Positions 30,229 through 42,613 of a DNA stretch of 64,000 nucleotides are shown here, piece by piece (positions within the stretch are counted from its first letter, which is position 1; every line of letters begins with the position of its first letter). The notes below the pieces were generated by a model. The model worked only from the letters and a program-made list of their open reading frames with translations, was not told where the DNA came from and did not search any database. The translations under genes were made by a program, and so were the position numbers. The DNA is taken from NCBI GenBank assembly GCA_903870145.1, contig CAIQBO010000003.1, positions 79,135 to 143,134 on the forward strand. Reading direction: 5' to 3'. The stretch comes from an uncultured Burkholderiales bacterium (GTDB taxonomy: Bacteria; Pseudomonadota; Gammaproteobacteria; Burkholderiales; Burkholderiaceae_C).

Positions 30229-30900
30229 TCAAACACTGGGTGGCTGTTTTTTGGGTTCGATACCTACCAAGAAAGTTTCCGAAGATTTGTCGCGCGAGGC
30301 CTTGGGCTTGATGGGTTTGACCACCTTGAACGACTCTTTGAACAACTTGACCAATTGGGCGTACCCGCTGCCGTGAAACACCTTGACCACCAGGGCGCCT
30401 TGGGGCTTCAAATGAAGTTGGGCAAACTCCAGGGCCAGTTCCACCAAATTTTCAATGCGTGCGGCGTCTGCCGATTCGATGCCTGACAAGTTCGGCGCCA
30501 TGTCAGAAACCACCACATCGACCAGGCGTCCGTCCACCAGGGCTTGCAGTTGCGCCAAGACCTCGGGCTCGCGAAAATCGCCTTGAATGAAGTGCACGCC
30601 CTCAACGGGCTCCATGGGCAAAATGTCCAAGGCCAAGATGGTGCCGTTGAGCTCGCCCACCGCCGCGCCCGAGGGCGACAAACGCCGACGCACATATTGG
30701 CTCCACGCCCCCGGAACTGAGCCCAAATCCACCACCAAGTTACCTGGTTTGATGAGACCCAAAGTTTCGTCAATTTCCTTTAGCTTGTACGCTGCGCGGG
30801 CGCGATAGCCCTCTCGCTTGGCCAACTTGACATAGGGGTCGTTGACGTGATCGTTGAGCCACGATTTGTTGACTTTTTTGCTTTTGGTTTTAACTTTCAT
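30229..30900 (-). CDS. rlmE: 23S rRNA (uridine-2'-O)-methyltransferase
   Basis: Methylates U2552 of 23S rRNA (FtsJ/RrmJ). 223 residues: basic N-terminus, [18 protein letters not shown]-binding [12 protein letters not shown], catalytic DMAPN, and [14 protein letters not shown]. It lies upstream of ftsH, as in E. coli, and 31 bp from divergent yhbY. Confidence 0.96.
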   Translation of the reverse strand: MKVKTKSKKVNKSWLNDHVNDPYVKLAKREGYRARAAYKLKEIDETLGLIKPGNLVVDLGSVPGAWSQYVRRRLSPSGAAVGELNGTILALDILPMEPVEGVHFIQGDFREPEVLAQLQALVDGRLVDVVVSDMAPNLSGIESADAARIENLVELALEFAQLHLKPQGALVVKVFHGSGYAQLVKLFKESFKVVKPIKPKASRDKSSETFLVGIEPKKQPPSV

Positions 30901-30931
30901 GATCTTCCATTCAAGCAGGGATAATAGCGGT

Positions 30932-31405
30932 ATGCCTCAAATACAACTAACCCCCGCCCAGCGCAAGGTTCACCGCGCGCTAGCTCACCACTTAGATCCG
31001 GTGGTCATGATCGGCAACGACGGCCTGAGCGCTGCCGTGATCAAAGAAACTGACGCGGCCCTCAAGGCCCACGGCTTGATCAAGATTCGCGTCTTGGGCG
31101 ATGACCGAGCCGCCCGCGAGGCGGTGCTGCTGGAGCTGACCGAAACCCTGAATGCAGCGCCAATTCAGCACATCGGCAAATTGCTGGTGATTTGGCGCCC
31201 ATTGCCCGAAAAAGTAAAAACACCAGACGAAGACCGCATGGCGGGTCCGCGCGACTTCAAGGTTTTGAAATACAGCAGCCGCGGCGGCCAACGCCCAGAA
31301 GTTAAAACATTGCGCGTTTTAGGCAACCAGCGCTTGACTGCGGGCGGCCAAGTCAAACGGGCCAAGCCCAAACAAAAGTCCATCAAAAAACGCAACCAAA
31401 GTTAA
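30932..31405 (+). CDS. yhbY: YhbY family RNA-binding protein
   Basis: 157 residues from the ATG at 30932. Residues 1-97 form the CRM (YhbY) domain, with [28 protein letters not shown] and [12 protein letters not shown]. It is associated with pre-50S ribosomes in E. coli. Unlike the ~97-residue E. coli protein, it has a basic C-terminal tail of about 60 residues rich in Lys/Arg. Divergent from rlmE, another ribosome-maturation gene. Confidence 0.92.
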   Translation: MPQIQLTPAQRKVHRALAHHLDPVVMIGNDGLSAAVIKETDAALKAHGLIKIRVLGDDRAAREAVLLELTETLNAAPIQHIGKLLVIWRPLPEKVKTPDEDRMAGPRDFKVLKYSSRGGQRPEVKTLRVLGNQRLTAGGQVKRAKPKQKSIKKRNQS

Positions 31406-31409
31406 AGCC

Positions 31410-32183
31410 ATGGCGGCAGACAGCACACCATCGCAGCACAGCCCCTTGACGCTAGGCAAAGCGCGCCATATTTTGTGCATGAAATGGGGGCAAAAATACG
31501 GCCCCGAATACGTCAACCGCCTGTATGCGATGGTGCGCCGCCATTTGACAGGCCCATTCAACATGGTCTGCTTGACCGACGACAGCAGTGGCATTCGAGG
31601 CGAAGTGCAATGCCGGCCCATTCCGCCACTGGACTTACCCCCCGGCATACCCGAGCGCGGCTGGACCAAACTGGCTTCCTTTGCTGCGGACTTGCACGGC
31701 CTGCAAGGCACCGCCCTGTTCTTGGATGTGGATGTGGTGGTGGTGGGCAGCTTGGATGGCTTTTTTGAGCAGCCTGGCGAATTTTTGATCATCCATGACT
31801 ACAAGCGTCCTTGGCGCGTCACGGGCAACTCGTCGGTGTACCGGTTTGAGTTGGGAGCGCACCCGGATGTGCTCGACTATTTCAGGGGACACTTCGACGA
31901 GATTCGCGCCAAGTTCAGAAACGAGCAGGCCTACTTGTCAGACTTTTTGCATCAGCAAGGCAAATTGGCTTATTGGCCGCAAGACTGGTGCCCCAGTTTC
32001 AAGTACCACAGCATCCCTGCTTGGCCCAGCAACTATTGGACACCCCCGCAAATCCCGTCCAACGCACGCGTCGTGATTTTTCATGGCGAGTGCAACCCAC
32101 CGGACGCATTGGCCGGGCGGCGCAACAGACGCTTTCGGTACATTCAACCCGCCCTGTGGGTGGGTGAGCATTGGCGAGAATGA
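31410..32183 (+). CDS. Putative glycosyltransferase-like protein (DxD motif)
   Basis: 257 residues. RHILCMKWGQKYGPEYVNRLYAMVRRHLTGPFNMVCLTDD resembles the N-terminal sheet of GT-A glycosyltransferases. FLDVDVVVVGSLDGFF carries a DxD-like metal motif of the glycogenin/GT8 type. YWPQDWCPSFKYHSIPAWP and FHGECNPP near the end are further family-like features. Substrate is unknown; a role in surface polysaccharide is a guess. It starts 4 bp after yhbY, suggesting co-transcription. Confidence 0.75.
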   Translation: MAADSTPSQHSPLTLGKARHILCMKWGQKYGPEYVNRLYAMVRRHLTGPFNMVCLTDDSSGIRGEVQCRPIPPLDLPPGIPERGWTKLASFAADLHGLQGTALFLDVDVVVVGSLDGFFEQPGEFLIIHDYKRPWRVTGNSSVYRFELGAHPDVLDYFRGHFDEIRAKFRNEQAYLSDFLHQQGKLAYWPQDWCPSFKYHSIPAWPSNYWTPPQIPSNARVVIFHGECNPPDALAGRRNRRFRYIQPALWVGEHWRE

Positions 32184-32230
32184 AGAAGGCGCCTGCAAGG
32201 ACGCCTAGGGCCTAGAGTGGGCGCTGACGG

Positions 32231-32707
32231 TCAAACGTAAGACACCGCCACGATCTCGTAACGCTTCTCTCCTGATGGGGCTTGAAAAACAGCCACATCA
32301 CCCTCCTCTTTGCCAATCAAGGCCCGCGCAATGGGGCTGCTGATATTGATCAAGCCCAATTTGAGGTCGGCTTCGTCTTCCCCCACGATTTGGTATTTCA
32401 CCACTTCGCCAGTGCTTTCCTCTTCCAATTCCACAGTGGCGCCAAAAACGACCCGCCCCCCCGCATCGACAGCCGTTGGGTCAATGATTTGGGCTGCCGA
32501 GAGCTTGCCTTCAATTTCTTGAATTCGCCCTTCAATGAAACCTTGGCGGTCTTTGGCTGCGTCGTATTCCGCGTTTTCACTCAGGTCGCCTTGCGCACGT
32601 GCTTCGGCAATGGCGTTGATGACCCACGGGCGTTGAACCGTTTTGAGCTCATGCAATTCGGATTTGAGTTTCTCAGATCCACGTAAAGTGATAGGAATGG
32701 TCGCCAT
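32231..32707 (-). CDS. greA: Transcript cleavage factor GreA
   Basis: Rescues backtracked RNA polymerase by stimulating cleavage of the transcript. 158 residues: an N-terminal coiled coil ([43 protein letters not shown], with the tip acidic residues in DLSENAEY) and a C-terminal FKBP-like domain ending [21 protein letters not shown]. It follows carB by 22 bp. Confidence 0.97.
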   Translation of the reverse strand: MATIPITLRGSEKLKSELHELKTVQRPWVINAIAEARAQGDLSENAEYDAAKDRQGFIEGRIQEIEGKLSAAQIIDPTAVDAGGRVVFGATVELEEESTGEVVKYQIVGEDEADLKLGLINISSPIARALIGKEEGDVAVFQAPSGEKRYEIVAVSYV

Positions 32708-32729
32708 TCAAATTGTCTCCAACTATTTT

Positions 32730-35700
32730 TTAATTGATCAGCATGGCGTGCATTTCTTGAACAGAAATCACATCCAAGTGGTCCATGCACTTCATGCCTT
32801 GCACCGCTGCCTCAGCACCGGCAATGGTGGTGAATGTGGTCACGCGGGCCAACAACGCTGAGGTGCGTATGGCGCGCGAATCGGCAATCGCGTTGCGCCG
32901 CTCTTCCACAGTGTTGATGACCAAGGCAATTTCATTGTTCTTGATCATGTCGACAATGTGGGGGCGCCCCTCTGTGACTTTGTTGACCGCTTGCACAGGC
33001 ACACCTTGCTCGGCAATGGAAGCGGCAGTTCCCTTGGTGGCCAAGAGCTCAAAGCCCAGCGCCACCAACTCACGCGCGATATTCACTGCGCGAGGTTTGT
33101 CGCCATTTTTGACGGTCAAAAACACCTTGCCACTGCGCGGCAGTTTGGTGCCCGCCCCGATTTGGCTTTTGACAAATGCTTCGCCGAAAGTTTTGCCCAC
33201 CCCCATGACTTCGCCTGTTGACTTCATCTCAGGGCCCAAGATTGTGTCTACGCCCGGAAACTTCACGAATGGAAATACCGCTTCTTTGACACTGAAATAT
33301 GGCGGCGTGACTTCTTTGTCAATGCCTTGTGAAGCCAAGCTTTGACCTGCCATGCAGCGGGCTGCCACTTTGGCCAACTGAATGCCCGTGGCTTTGGACA
33401 CATAAGGCACGGTGCGTGAGGCGCGCGGATTGACTTCCAGTACAAAGATCACATCTTGGCCGTCCACATGTTGGATGGCAAACTGAACGTTCATCAAGCC
33501 CACCACGTTCAATGCGCCTGCCATGGCGGCCGATTGACGCTTCATTTCATCAACTGTTGCAGCGCTCAAACTGTAGGGCGGCAAAGAGCAAGCCGAGTCG
33601 CCACTGTGCACGCCAGCTTGTTCAATGTGTTCCATCACGCCGCCAATAAAAGTTTTGCCTTGCGGATCGCGCAGGCAATCGACATCGCATTCGATGGCGT
33701 CGTTCAAGAAACGGTCGAGCAGCACGGGCGAGTCATGACTGACCTTGACGGCTTCGCGCATGTAGCGCTCCAAGTCGCGCTGCTCGTGCACGATCTCCAT
33801 GGCGCGCCCACCCAGCACATAACTGGGGCGCACCACCAAGGGGTAACCCAAAGCCGCTGCCTTTTCCAGCGCCTCGGGTTCGGTGCGGGCGGTGGCATTG
33901 GGCGGTTGGCGCAGACCCAAGGTTTGCAATAATTTTTGAAAACGCTCGCGGTCTTCAGCCGCATCAATCATGTCGGGGCTGGTGCCAATGATGGGCACAC
34001 CTTCGGCCTCCAAGCCCAGCGCCAACTTCAAAGGCGTTTGGCCACCGTATTGCACGATCACACCAGTGGGTTTTTCTTTGTCGACAATTTCAAGCACATC
34101 TTCCAGAGTCAGAGGCTCAAAATACAAACGGTCCGATGTGTCGTAATCGGTCGAGACCGTTTCAGGATTGCAGTTGACCATGATGGTTTCGTAACCGTCT
34201 TCGCGCAATGCCAGTGCTGCGTGCACGCAGCAATAGTCAAACTCAATGCCTTGGCCAATTCGGTTTGGGCCGCCGCCGAGCACAATGATCTTTTTCTGGG
34301 TGGTAGGCTCGGCTTCGCACTCGTCTTCGTAAGTGGAATACATGTACGCAGTGTCGGTTGAGAACTCTGCAGCGCAGGTGTCGACGCGCTTGTAGACCGG
34401 GCGCACGTTCATGGCGCGGCGTTGCTCGCGCACGGCTTTTTCAGTGGTTTTGAGCTGCTTGGCCAAGCGCCTGTCTGAAAAACCTTTTTTCTTCAAAGCA
34501 CGCAGTTCTTCTTGGGTGATGGCCTGCAATGTGGTGGTTTCTAACTCAAGCTCGATCTTCACGATCTCTTCAATTTGAACCAAAAACCAGGGATCAATCT
34601 TGGTCAAGTCAAAAACTTCTTTGACGCTCATGCCCAGCGCAAATGCATCGCCTACGTACCAAATTCGATCAGGGCCAGGCTCGCCCAATTCTTTTTCAAG
34701 CACTTCGCGGTCTTGGGTTTTCTCGTTCATGCCGTCAACGCCAACCTCCAAACCGCGCAAGGCTTTTTGGAAGGACTCTTGAAAAGTGCGGCCGATCGCC
34801 ATGACCTCGCCCACCGACTTCATCTGCGTGGTCAAGCGACTGTCAGCCGTGGGAAATTTTTCAAACGCGAAGCGCGGAATTTTTGTGACCACATAGTCAA
34901 TGCTGGGCTCAAAACTGGCCGGCGTGGCACCGCCCGTGATGTCATTGCGCAACTCGTCCAAGGTGTAGCCCACAGCCAATTTTGCCGCCACTTTGGCGAT
35001 GGGGAAACCGGTGGCTTTGGAGGCCAATGCGGAGGAGCGTGAGACCCTGGGGTTCATCTCGATCACGATCATGCGGCCGTCCTGCGGATTGATCGAGAAC
35101 TGCACGTTCGAGCCGCCTGTGTCAACACCAATTTCACGCAACACGGCCAGACTGGCGTTGCGCATGATTTGGTATTCTTTGTCGGTCAAGGTTTGCGCAG
35201 GTGCCACCGTGATGGAGTCACCGGTGTGCACCCCCATGGGGTCTAAATTTTCGATCGAGCAAATGATGATGCAGTTGTCCGCTTTGTCGCGCACCACTTC
35301 CATCTCGTACTCTTTCCAGCCCAGCAAGGACTCTTCAATCAAGAGCTCATTGGTAGGCGAAGCCTCAAGGCCGCGTTTGCAAATGGTTTCAAACTCTTCC
35401 GGGTTGTAGGCAATGCCTCCGCCCGTGCCGCCCAGTGTGAAACTGGGCCGAATGACGGTGGGAAAACCCACTTGTTTTTGCACGCCCCAAGCCTCGTCCA
35501 TGCTGTGCGCTATGCCTGACCTGGCTGAGCCCAAGCCAATTTTGGTCATGGCATCTTTGAACTTCAAACGGTCTTCGGCTTTGTCAATGGCCTCGGGCGT
35601 GGCGCCAATCAACTCGACTTTGTATTTGTCTAAAACACCGTTGCGCCACAAATCAAGCGCGCAATTGAGTGCTGTTTGTCCGCCCATGGTGGGCAAAATG

Positions 35701-35954
35701 GCGTCGGGTCGCTCTTTGGCAATGATTTTTTCAACCGTTTGCCAAGTGATGGGCTCGATGTAGGTGACATCGGCCGTGGCCGGGTCAGTCATGATCGTGG
35801 CTGGGTTGCTGTTGATCAAAATGACTTTGTAGCCTTCTTCGCGCAAGGCCTTGCAGGCCTGTACGCCAGAGTAATCAAATTCGCAGGCCTGTCCAATGAT
35901 GATGGGGCCTGCGCCAATGATGAGAATGCTTTGAAGGTCGGTGCGCTTGGGCAT
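32730..35954 (-). CDS. carB: Carbamoyl-phosphate synthase large subunit
   Basis: 1074 residues. Makes carbamoyl phosphate for arginine and pyrimidines. Two homologous ATP-grasp halves are visible ([13 protein letters not shown] near the N-terminus and [13 protein letters not shown] near the middle), plus an oligomerisation region and a C-terminal MGS-like allosteric domain (ending with the [19 protein letters not shown] stretch). Separated from carA by one base. Confidence 0.98.
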   Translation of the reverse strand: MPKRTDLQSILIIGAGPIIIGQACEFDYSGVQACKALREEGYKVILINSNPATIMTDPATADVTYIEPITWQTVEKIIAKERPDAILPTMGGQTALNCALDLWRNGVLDKYKVELIGATPEAIDKAEDRLKFKDAMTKIGLGSARSGIAHSMDEAWGVQKQVGFPTVIRPSFTLGGTGGGIAYNPEEFETICKRGLEASPTNELLIEESLLGWKEYEMEVVRDKADNCIIICSIENLDPMGVHTGDSITVAPAQTLTDKEYQIMRNASLAVLREIGVDTGGSNVQFSINPQDGRMIVIEMNPRVSRSSALASKATGFPIAKVAAKLAVGYTLDELRNDITGGATPASFEPSIDYVVTKIPRFAFEKFPTADSRLTTQMKSVGEVMAIGRTFQESFQKALRGLEVGVDGMNEKTQDREVLEKELGEPGPDRIWYVGDAFALGMSVKEVFDLTKIDPWFLVQIEEIVKIELELETTTLQAITQEELRALKKKGFSDRRLAKQLKTTEKAVREQRRAMNVRPVYKRVDTCAAEFSTDTAYMYSTYEDECEAEPTTQKKIIVLGGGPNRIGQGIEFDYCCVHAALALREDGYETIMVNCNPETVSTDYDTSDRLYFEPLTLEDVLEIVDKEKPTGVIVQYGGQTPLKLALGLEAEGVPIIGTSPDMIDAAEDRERFQKLLQTLGLRQPPNATARTEPEALEKAAALGYPLVVRPSYVLGGRAMEIVHEQRDLERYMREAVKVSHDSPVLLDRFLNDAIECDVDCLRDPQGKTFIGGVMEHIEQAGVHSGDSACSLPPYSLSAATVDEMKRQSAAMAGALNVVGLMNVQFAIQHVDGQDVIFVLEVNPRASRTVPYVSKATGIQLAKVAARCMAGQSLASQGIDKEVTPPYFSVKEAVFPFVKFPGVDTILGPEMKSTGEVMGVGKTFGEAFVKSQIGAGTKLPRSGKVFLTVKNGDKPRAVNIARELVALGFELLATKGTAASIAEQGVPVQAVNKVTEGRPHIVDMIKNNEIALVINTVEERRNAIADSRAIRTSALLARVTTFTTIAGAEAAVQGMKCMDHLDVISVQEMHAMLIN

Positions 35955-35955
35955 T

Positions 35956-37119
35956 TTAAATTTTCTCCATCAGCTTGATGAAGCGATCAAAGAGGTAGGC
36001 AATATCGTGCGGGCCAGGCGAGGCCTCAGGGTGGCCTTGAAAGCAAAACGCAGGTTTGTCTGTGCGCGCCAAGCCTTGCAATGTGCCGTCGAACAAAGAG
36101 ACATGCGTCGCGCGCAAATTGGCAGGCAGTGTTTTTTCATCGACAGCAAAGCCATGATTTTGACTGGTGATGGAGACGCGGCCCGAATCTAAATCTTTCA
36201 CCGGATGGTTGGCGCCATGGTGGCCAAACTTCATTTTGAATGTTTTGGCACCACTGGCCAAGGCCATAATTTGATGACCTAGGCAAATGCCAAAAACAGG
36301 AATACCAGTTTCGATCAATTCACGCGCTGCAGCAATGGCGTAGTCGCAGGGCTGCGGGTCGCCGGGGCCGTTGGACAAGAAGATGCCATCGGGTTTGAAT
36401 TTCAGAACTTCTGCGGCCGTTGTTTTCGCTGGCACCACTGTGACTTTGCAGCCGCGTTCAGCCAGCATGCGCAAGATGTTTTTCTTAACACCAAAATCGT
36501 AGGCCAGAACATGAAAACGGGGCGCTGTTTGTTGGCCATAGCCGCTGCCCAGTTGCCACTGCGTCTGGGTCCATGTGCTGGGCTTGGAAGCGGTGACTTT
36601 TTGCGCCAAGTCCAAGCCGCTCATGTTCGGGGCAGCCATGGCTGCAGCAACGGCTTGCGCCTTCAATTCAGGCGTCACCACTTGGCCTGCTGCCAAGCCC
36701 AAAATGGCGCCGTTTTGCGCACCATGGTTGCGCAGCCAGCGGGTCAATTGACGCGTATCGATGTTGGCAATGGCCACCGTGGCGCTGCCCTTCAAATACT
36801 CTGCGAGCGTTTGCGTTGAGCGGAAATTGCTGGCCACTATAGGCAGATCTTTGATAATCAAGCCCGCAGCATGGACTTTGTCAGATTCGACATCCTCAGG
36901 GTTGACGCCGTAGTTGCCAATGTGCGGATACGTGAGGGTCACGATCTGCTGACAATAACTGGGGTCCGTGAGGATTTCTTGGTAACCCGTCATGGAGGTG
37001 TTAAAGACCACCTCGCCAACAGTTGAGCCAGTCGCTCCAATCGAATTGCCGACAAAGACCGTGCCGTCTGCAAGCGCCAAAATGGCGGGGGGGAAAGTTC
37101 CCGAAAGAGACAAAAGCAC
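35956..37119 (-). CDS. carA: Carbamoyl-phosphate synthase small subunit
   Basis: Glutaminase subunit, 387 residues from GTG at 37119, which has a GGAG site six bases upstream. The longer frame to 37161 lacks family similarity. Family segments: [34 protein letters not shown], and the glutaminase triad region with the nucleophile cysteine in [21 protein letters not shown] and [10 protein letters not shown]. It delivers ammonia to CarB encoded next. Confidence 0.95.
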   Translation of the reverse strand: MLLSLSGTFPPAILALADGTVFVGNSIGATGSTVGEVVFNTSMTGYQEILTDPSYCQQIVTLTYPHIGNYGVNPEDVESDKVHAAGLIIKDLPIVASNFRSTQTLAEYLKGSATVAIANIDTRQLTRWLRNHGAQNGAILGLAAGQVVTPELKAQAVAAAMAAPNMSGLDLAQKVTASKPSTWTQTQWQLGSGYGQQTAPRFHVLAYDFGVKKNILRMLAERGCKVTVVPAKTTAAEVLKFKPDGIFLSNGPGDPQPCDYAIAAARELIETGIPVFGICLGHQIMALASGAKTFKMKFGHHGANHPVKDLDSGRVSITSQNHGFAVDEKTLPANLRATHVSLFDGTLQGLARTDKPAFCFQGHPEASPGPHDIAYLFDRFIKLMEKI

Positions 37120-37244
37120 AGGGTTCTCCGGTATGGTTCGGGTACGCCCCAGAACGCGCAAGACGGACTCACTTTGCGGTTGCTTAGGAAGGGGGTTGAC
37201 TTGGGTCTAGCCGGTGCGTACAGGTTGATGCGGGAAAGCCTCCC

Positions 37245-37276
37245 ATTATAGCCGTGCGCCCAGCCGCTCTTGTCAA
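37245..37276 (-). promoter_or_regulatory. Candidate promoter of carAB-greA
   Basis: Minus strand TTGACA (37276-37271) and TATAAT (37250-37245), both perfect but separated by 20 bp, longer than optimal. The -35 overlaps the stop codon of the upstream methyltransferase gene. The leader to carA is about 115 nt. Confidence 0.4.
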
Positions 37277-38049
37277 AGCGCTGCTGTGGCGCTGGCGTGC
37301 AGGCAAATGGCCGCTGCAGTGGCTACATTCAAAGACTCCTGCCCCCCGGGCTGGGCAATTCTGACGCGCAGATCGGCCCGCGCCAACAAGGCCGGCGTGA
37401 TGCCCTGCCCTTCGTTCCCCATCACCCATGCGCACAACGAGGGCAGCTGAGCCGCACGCTGCAACTCATGCAGATACGGCCCGGCATGAACGTCCGTGCA
37501 AACCAAGGGGATTTGCAATAGATCGAGCGAGTCGGCTGATGCACTTTCAATCAAATCAAGTCCAAAATGGGCCCCCATGGCCGAGCGCAAAACTTTGGGC
37601 GACCACAAGGCAGCAGTGCCTTTCAATGCAATGACTTGTCGAAAGCCAAAGGCTGCGGCGCTGCGCAAAATGGCCCCGACATTGCCCGCATCTTGCAAAC
37701 GGTCTAGCACCACGCTGGGTGCATCCACGGCAAGTTTCGCCGCTGCGGGAAGTTCCAGCAACCAGCCCATCTCGGCGGGCGATTCCAAGCTGCTCAGGGA
37801 GGCGAACAAGTCATCCGTCAACACCCAAGTTTCTGGTGCGCAGTCAGCCCACTGTGCGCCTTCACGAAGCCACAGTGTTTGTGAGAACACCGCCACACGA
37901 GGCAGCACGCCTTGCGCTTGCGCGCTGCGGCACAGGTGATCGCCCTCGAGCCAAACTTGGTTTTGTTTGCGATAAGCCTGCGGGTCTTGGATCAAGCGGC
38001 GCAGGGCTTTGAGGCGGGGGTTGTCTCGCGAGGTAATGAGATCGTTCAT
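37273..38049 (-). CDS. SpoU/TrmH family RNA methyltransferase
   Basis: 258 residues from the ATG at 38049, which overlaps the rnhB stop as ATGA. N-terminal substrate-binding part ([16 protein letters not shown]), then a SPOUT knot fold with [36 protein letters not shown] and [15 protein letters not shown], the three SpoU motifs. 2'-O-methylation of rRNA or tRNA is expected; the target nucleotide cannot be told from sequence. Confidence 0.9.
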   Translation of the reverse strand: MNDLITSRDNPRLKALRRLIQDPQAYRKQNQVWLEGDHLCRSAQAQGVLPRVAVFSQTLWLREGAQWADCAPETWVLTDDLFASLSSLESPAEMGWLLELPAAAKLAVDAPSVVLDRLQDAGNVGAILRSAAAFGFRQVIALKGTAALWSPKVLRSAMGAHFGLDLIESASADSLDLLQIPLVCTDVHAGPYLHELQRAAQLPSLCAWVMGNEGQGITPALLARADLRVRIAQPGGQESLNVATAAAICLHASATAAL

Positions 38050-38678
38050 GCACCCTCCCACTGCGCCAGCACTTGGGTCACTGGTGCAAATGTTCGGCGG
38101 TGGCAGGGCGACGCGCCGTGCGCTTGCAAGGCGGCCATGTGGGCTTGCGTGCCGTAGCCTTTGTGCGCGTCAAAGCCGTAAAGTGGGTATTGCTCGTGCA
38201 ATTGCTGGCACAAGTGATCGCGATGCACTTTGGCCAAGATAGACGCAGCCGAGATGGCCGGAACTTTTTGATCGCCTTTGACAATGGCCTGCGCCTGAAC
38301 GCTCAGCACAGGCAATCGGTTGCCATCGACCCAAACCATGTTGGGCTTCAAGCGCAGGGCATGCACCGCCCTTTGCATGGCCAAAAGTGTGGCCTGCAAA
38401 ATATTGAGTTGGTCAATTTCTTCCACGCTGGCCTGTGCAATGGCAAAGCACAAAGATTTGGCGCGGATTTCGTCAAATAATTTTTCTCGTCGCAGTGCGC
38501 TGAGTTTTTTGGAATCTGCCAGGCCTTGGATGGGCTGGCGCTCGTCCAGAATCACAGCAGCAGCCACCACAGGCCCGGCCAGTGGCCCACGGCCCGCCTC
38601 ATCCACGCCGGCCAGCAAGCCAAGCGCTTCCCATTTGAGCGCCCCTTTAGCGGCGTTGAACCAAGGTTTGGATGACAT
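38046..38678 (-). CDS. rnhB: Ribonuclease HII
   Basis: Removes RNA from RNA-DNA hybrids and single ribonucleotides. About 210 residues from the ATG at 38678. [21 protein letters not shown] carries the catalytic DE, with [13 protein letters not shown], and a later [11 protein letters not shown]. The start lies inside the lpxB 3' end (32-bp overlap). The frame is open 17 codons further upstream without similarity. Confidence 0.93.
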   Translation of the reverse strand: MSSKPWFNAAKGALKWEALGLLAGVDEAGRGPLAGPVVAAAVILDERQPIQGLADSKKLSALRREKLFDEIRAKSLCFAIAQASVEEIDQLNILQATLLAMQRAVHALRLKPNMVWVDGNRLPVLSVQAQAIVKGDQKVPAISAASILAKVHRDHLCQQLHEQYPLYGFDAHKGYGTQAHMAALQAHGASPCHRRTFAPVTQVLAQWEGA

Positions 38679-39825
38679 CGGCTGACAGGGTAGGTGTATC
38701 ACGCAAAAGTGCGTGGTGCAGCGCCTCAAAGCGCAAGCTCAATGCCTGCGCTTTGTCTGGCGCGTCCAGCCACTTGAGCAGGGCTGGCGCGAGGTATTGG
38801 GGCGTGGCCTGGTCTTGCAAAAATTCAGGCACCACAAAGTCTTGGGCCAAGATATTGGGCAATCCGATCCAGGGTTGAAGCTGTTTGCCTTTCATGATTT
38901 GCCAACTCAGCCGGTTCATGTTGTAGGCAATCACCATGGGTTTTTTAAATAGCGCCGCTTCCAGCGTGGCGGTACCACTGGCAATCAAGCTCACATCACA
39001 AGCGGCCAAAGCAGCGTGTGACTGGCCTTGCAGAATTTGAATTTCGATTCCCGCATCGAGCTGCGCTGCGAGTTCATGGAGACGGCTTTTGTAGGCTGGC
39101 AGGCAAGGCAACACAAACTGCAAGCCTTTGCGCTGTCGATGCAATTGCTGCGCTGTTTGCAAAAACCGCTCGGCCAAATAAGCGATCTCCGAAGCCCTCG
39201 AGCCGGGCAGCAAAGCAATCACGGGGCGCACAGGGTCCAAACCCAAACTCAACTTGGCTTGGTGCGCATCAACCTTCAATGGAATGGCTTGGGCCAAAGG
39301 GTGTCCCACAAATGTGGCAGCAACGCCATGCTTGTGCAACAACGCAGGCTCGAAGGGGAAAATGCACAGCACATGGTCCACACTTCGACGAATTTTTTCA
39401 ATGCGTTCAGCACGCCAGGCCCAGATGGATGGGCATACAAAATGGGCGGTTGGAATGCCATTTTGTTTCAAGTCGCAAGCTAAATCGAGATTGAAATCGG
39501 GGGCATCCACACCGATGAAAACGCTTGGACGGTCTATGAGCAAGCGGGCTTTGAATTGCTTTCGAATGCCCACAATCTCGCGGTAGTGGCGCAGCACTTC
39601 GACGTAACCGCGAACGGCCAATTTCTCGGATGGCCACCAGGCGTTAAAGCCTTGTGCTTGCATGCGCGGCCCGCCAATACCCTGCATCTTGGCCAAGGGC
39701 CAGCGCAAAGACAAACCCTTCATCATCCAACTGGCCAATAAGTCGCCCGAGGCCTCCCCTGCCACCAGGGCAATGGAAAAAGCCCCTGGTGGGGCTTGCA
39801 GTGAGGGGGTTTGCGACAGGCTCAC
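38647..39825 (-). CDS. lpxB: Lipid-A-disaccharide synthase
   Basis: Joins UDP-2,3-diacylglucosamine and lipid X. 392 residues. GT19 features: [63 protein letters not shown] and LPGSRASEI. It ends in lpxD-fabZ-lpxA-lpxB order, the usual lipid A cluster. Confidence 0.97.
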   Translation of the reverse strand: MSLSQTPSLQAPPGAFSIALVAGEASGDLLASWMMKGLSLRWPLAKMQGIGGPRMQAQGFNAWWPSEKLAVRGYVEVLRHYREIVGIRKQFKARLLIDRPSVFIGVDAPDFNLDLACDLKQNGIPTAHFVCPSIWAWRAERIEKIRRSVDHVLCIFPFEPALLHKHGVAATFVGHPLAQAIPLKVDAHQAKLSLGLDPVRPVIALLPGSRASEIAYLAERFLQTAQQLHRQRKGLQFVLPCLPAYKSRLHELAAQLDAGIEIQILQGQSHAALAACDVSLIASGTATLEAALFKKPMVIAYNMNRLSWQIMKGKQLQPWIGLPNILAQDFVVPEFLQDQATPQYLAPALLKWLDAPDKAQALSLRFEALHHALLRDTPTLSADVIQTLVQRR

Positions 39826-39832
39826 AACAATA

Positions 39833-40627
39833 TCAGCGGACTATGCCGCGCTGGGGTGACGTTTGCGCCAAGAAGCTGAGCATCAGCTCGACATCAGGTG
39901 CCGCTTGTGGATACGCTTGAGTCAAGTCTGCAATCTGCGCTTGCGCTTGCTCAAGCGTCAAATTTTGGCGGTACAAGCATTTGTGCATGGCCTTGACTGC
40001 AGCAATCCGTTCTGGCGAAAAACCACGGCGACGCAAGCCTTCAAAGTTCATAGACCTGGCTTGCGCCGGCTGGCCTTGCGCCATCACAAAGGGGGGCAAG
40101 TCAGCGAATAAAAGCGTATTGATGGCGGTAAAGCTGTGCGCTCCGATTTTGCAAAATTGATGCACGGTTGTGCAGCCACCCAATATGACCCAGTCGCCCA
40201 CATGAACGTGCCCAGCCAACTGCGTGTTGTTGGCGAAAATGGTGTGGTCGCCGATCACACAGTCGTGCGCCAAATGCACGTACGCCATGATCCAGTTGTG
40301 ATTGCCCACACGGGTCTGCGCCAGATCACCGGGCGAACCAATATTGAAGGTGCAAAACTCACGAATGGTGTTGCCATCGCCGATCAAAAGCTCACAGGGC
40401 TCACCTGCATATTTTTTGTCTTGAGGAATCGCACCCAAAGAATTGAACTGAAAAATTCGGTTGTCTTTGCCAATGGTGGTGTGGCCTTCAATCACGCAGT
40501 GGCTGGCCACTGTGGTACCAGCGTCGATGCGAACATGTGGGCCAATGACCGTGTAGGGACCCACAGTGACGCTGCTGTCTAGCTGCGCTGCAGGGTCAAT
40601 GATGGCTGAGGCGTGAATGCGCGACAT
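39833..40627 (-). CDS. lpxA: UDP-N-acetylglucosamine acyltransferase
   Basis: First step of lipid A synthesis. 264 residues. Left-handed beta-helix of hexapeptide repeats ([31 protein letters not shown]) with the catalytic histidine in the [15 protein letters not shown] region and a C-terminal helical domain ([16 protein letters not shown]). Directly upstream of lpxB. Confidence 0.97.
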   Translation of the reverse strand: MSRIHASAIIDPAAQLDSSVTVGPYTVIGPHVRIDAGTTVASHCVIEGHTTIGKDNRIFQFNSLGAIPQDKKYAGEPCELLIGDGNTIREFCTFNIGSPGDLAQTRVGNHNWIMAYVHLAHDCVIGDHTIFANNTQLAGHVHVGDWVILGGCTTVHQFCKIGAHSFTAINTLLFADLPPFVMAQGQPAQARSMNFEGLRRRGFSPERIAAVKAMHKCLYRQNLTLEQAQAQIADLTQAYPQAAPDVELMLSFLAQTSPQRGIVR

Positions 40628-40639
40628 GGTGAGAACCGA

Positions 40640-41080
40640 TCAAGAGACCTTGCGCATGGTGCAAATCAATTCAGCTTCAACCGCCGTCTCCTGCCCCACC
40701 ATGGCACGTGCTTTGAATTTGAAAACACCGGCCTTCATGCGGCTCAATTCCACTTCCAAAATCAATTGGTCACCTGGCTCAACAGGCCGCTTGAACCTGG
40801 CGCCATCGATTCCGGCGAAATAGTAAATGGTGTTTTCATCGGGGGTCTCGTCCAAGGCATCAAAAGCCAGCAATGCAGCTGCTTGCGCCAAGGCTTCGAG
40901 CATCAAGACGCCCGGCATGACGGGGCGCTGCGGGAAATGGCCAGAGAAATAAGGCTCGTTGATCGAGACGTTTTTCAAAGCCTTGATCCGAACCCCTTTT
41001 TCAATTTCCAAAACCCGGTCGACCAATAAAATGGGATACCGGTGGGGCAACTGCTTGAGAATTTTGTGAATGTCCATCAT
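40640..41080 (-). CDS. fabZ: 3-hydroxyacyl-ACP dehydratase FabZ
   Basis: Dehydrates 3-hydroxyacyl-ACP in fatty acid elongation. 146 residues, hot-dog fold, with [13 protein letters not shown], the catalytic histidine in [25 protein letters not shown] and the glutamate in that segment. The ATG overlaps the lpxD stop (ATGA), coupling lipid A and fatty-acid steps that compete for hydroxymyristoyl-ACP. Confidence 0.97.
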   Translation of the reverse strand: MMDIHKILKQLPHRYPILLVDRVLEIEKGVRIKALKNVSINEPYFSGHFPQRPVMPGVLMLEALAQAAALLAFDALDETPDENTIYYFAGIDGARFKRPVEPGDQLILEVELSRMKAGVFKFKARAMVGQETAVEAELICTMRKVS

Positions 41081-42072
41081 GGCTGGGGGTCCTGTTCTGG
41101 CGGTGGCAGGAGCTGAGCCTCCATCCGCTTGAGTCTTTCACGGAGTCGGTGCAACTGCTTCAAGCTGGCTGCATTTTTCTCCCAGTTTGCATTGTCATCG
41201 ATTGGGAAGAAGCCGGTGTAATTTCCCGGTTTTGAGATGGTGCGCGTGACCACCGAGGCTGCCGATATGTGCACACCGTCTGCCAAACTCAAATGCCCCA
41301 ATACGATTGCGCCACCGCCCAAGGTGCAATGCGCGCCAATGCGTGCGCTGCCAGCCACACCGACACAAGCAGCCAAGGCTGAATGTGCGCCAATGTGAAC
41401 GTTGTGGGCGATTTGAATCAAGTTGTCCAACTTAACGCCGTCTTCAATCACGGTATCTTCCAGCGCCCCTCGGTCGATGCAGGTGTTGGCGCCAATTTCA
41501 ACATCGTTGCCAATTCGAACTGCGCCCAGTTGCTCAATTTTCTCCCAGGCACCTTGGTGCGGGGCAAAGCCAAAGCCGTCGGCGCCGATCACCACGCCCG
41601 AATGAAGAATGCAGCGCTCACCCACCGTGCAAAATTCACCGATCGTCACGCGTGCATGAACACGGGTGTGGGCGCCTACACGAGCCCCACGCTCGATCAC
41701 ACACAAAGGGCCAATCACGGCAGAGTCTGCGACCCACGCCTGCGGGTCAACCACAGCAGATGGGTGGATTGGAGGACCGTTCGATGCGTCTCGATTTTTT
41801 TTCCACAACTGCGTCAAACGTGCAAAGTAATGGTACGGCTCGGGTGTGACGATGCAGGCCCCGCGGGCTTTGGCGGGCGCTTCAAACGCAGGTGCAACAA
41901 TCACGCAGGCAGCCTGACTCTGGGCTAATTGAGATTGGTATTTCGGGTGACTCAAGAAGCTCAAGTCTGTGGGTGTGGCCGTCAACAAAGAGGCCAGTCC
42001 TGAAATTTCAAGTTGCCGGTTGCCGTGCAGCGTGCCACCTAAGGTGTCAACGATGTTGCCAAGCAGCAGCAC
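41077..42072 (-). CDS. lpxD: UDP-3-O-acylglucosamine N-acyltransferase
   Basis: Third step of lipid A synthesis. 331 residues. N-terminal uridine-binding domain ([23 protein letters not shown]), hexapeptide beta-helix with [41 protein letters not shown], and a helical C-terminus ([19 protein letters not shown]). Confidence 0.97.
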   Translation of the reverse strand: MLLLGNIVDTLGGTLHGNRQLEISGLASLLTATPTDLSFLSHPKYQSQLAQSQAACVIVAPAFEAPAKARGACIVTPEPYHYFARLTQLWKKNRDASNGPPIHPSAVVDPQAWVADSAVIGPLCVIERGARVGAHTRVHARVTIGEFCTVGERCILHSGVVIGADGFGFAPHQGAWEKIEQLGAVRIGNDVEIGANTCIDRGALEDTVIEDGVKLDNLIQIAHNVHIGAHSALAACVGVAGSARIGAHCTLGGGAIVLGHLSLADGVHISAASVVTRTISKPGNYTGFFPIDDNANWEKNAASLKQLHRLRERLKRMEAQLLPPPEQDPQP

Positions 42073-42094
42073 AAAACCGGCCCGAGCGCAGCGC

Positions 42095-42613
42095 TTATTT
42101 GGCGCCGGTCACATTGAGTGACTTGATGACTTTGTCAGTGATGTCGTGCTTTGGATTGATGTAGACAGCTTCTTGAAAAATCACGTCGTATTTTTCGGCC
42201 TCAGCCACTTGCTTGACAGCGCGGTTGGCCCGTTCGATCACGATTTGCTGCTCTTCATTTTTACGCGTGTTCAAGTCCTCTTGAAATTCGCGGCGCTTGC
42301 GCTGAAATTCACGGTCTTGGTCCATCAACTGCTTTTGGCGTGCATTGCGCTGCGACTCGGCCAATGTGGGGGCTTCTTTTTCAAATTTTTCAGAAGCTGT
42401 TTTGATGGTGTTGCCCAGGTCCATCAATTCTTTTTCACGGCGCGAGAACTCTTGCTCTAACTTGGTCTGCGCTAATTTAGCTGAACTGGCTTCACGGAAA
42501 ATTCGGTCCGTATTGACAAACCCAATTTTAAATTCTTGAGCTTGCGCAATAGCAGCCCAGAAGGTACAAGCAACCAGCAAGCCTGCTTGAGAGATGTGAC
42601 GAAGAGTTTTCAT
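42095..42613 (-). CDS. skp: Periplasmic chaperone Skp/OmpH
   Basis: 172 residues. Signal peptide [26 protein letters not shown], then [18 protein letters not shown] and a long charged coiled coil (tentacle arms). It holds unfolded outer-membrane proteins for BamA. The start codon overlaps the bamA stop (TAATG). Confidence 0.95.
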   Translation of the reverse strand: MKTLRHISQAGLLVACTFWAAIAQAQEFKIGFVNTDRIFREASSAKLAQTKLEQEFSRREKELMDLGNTIKTASEKFEKEAPTLAESQRNARQKQLMDQDREFQRKRREFQEDLNTRKNEEQQIVIERANRAVKQVAEAEKYDVIFQEAVYINPKHDITDKVIKSLNVTGAK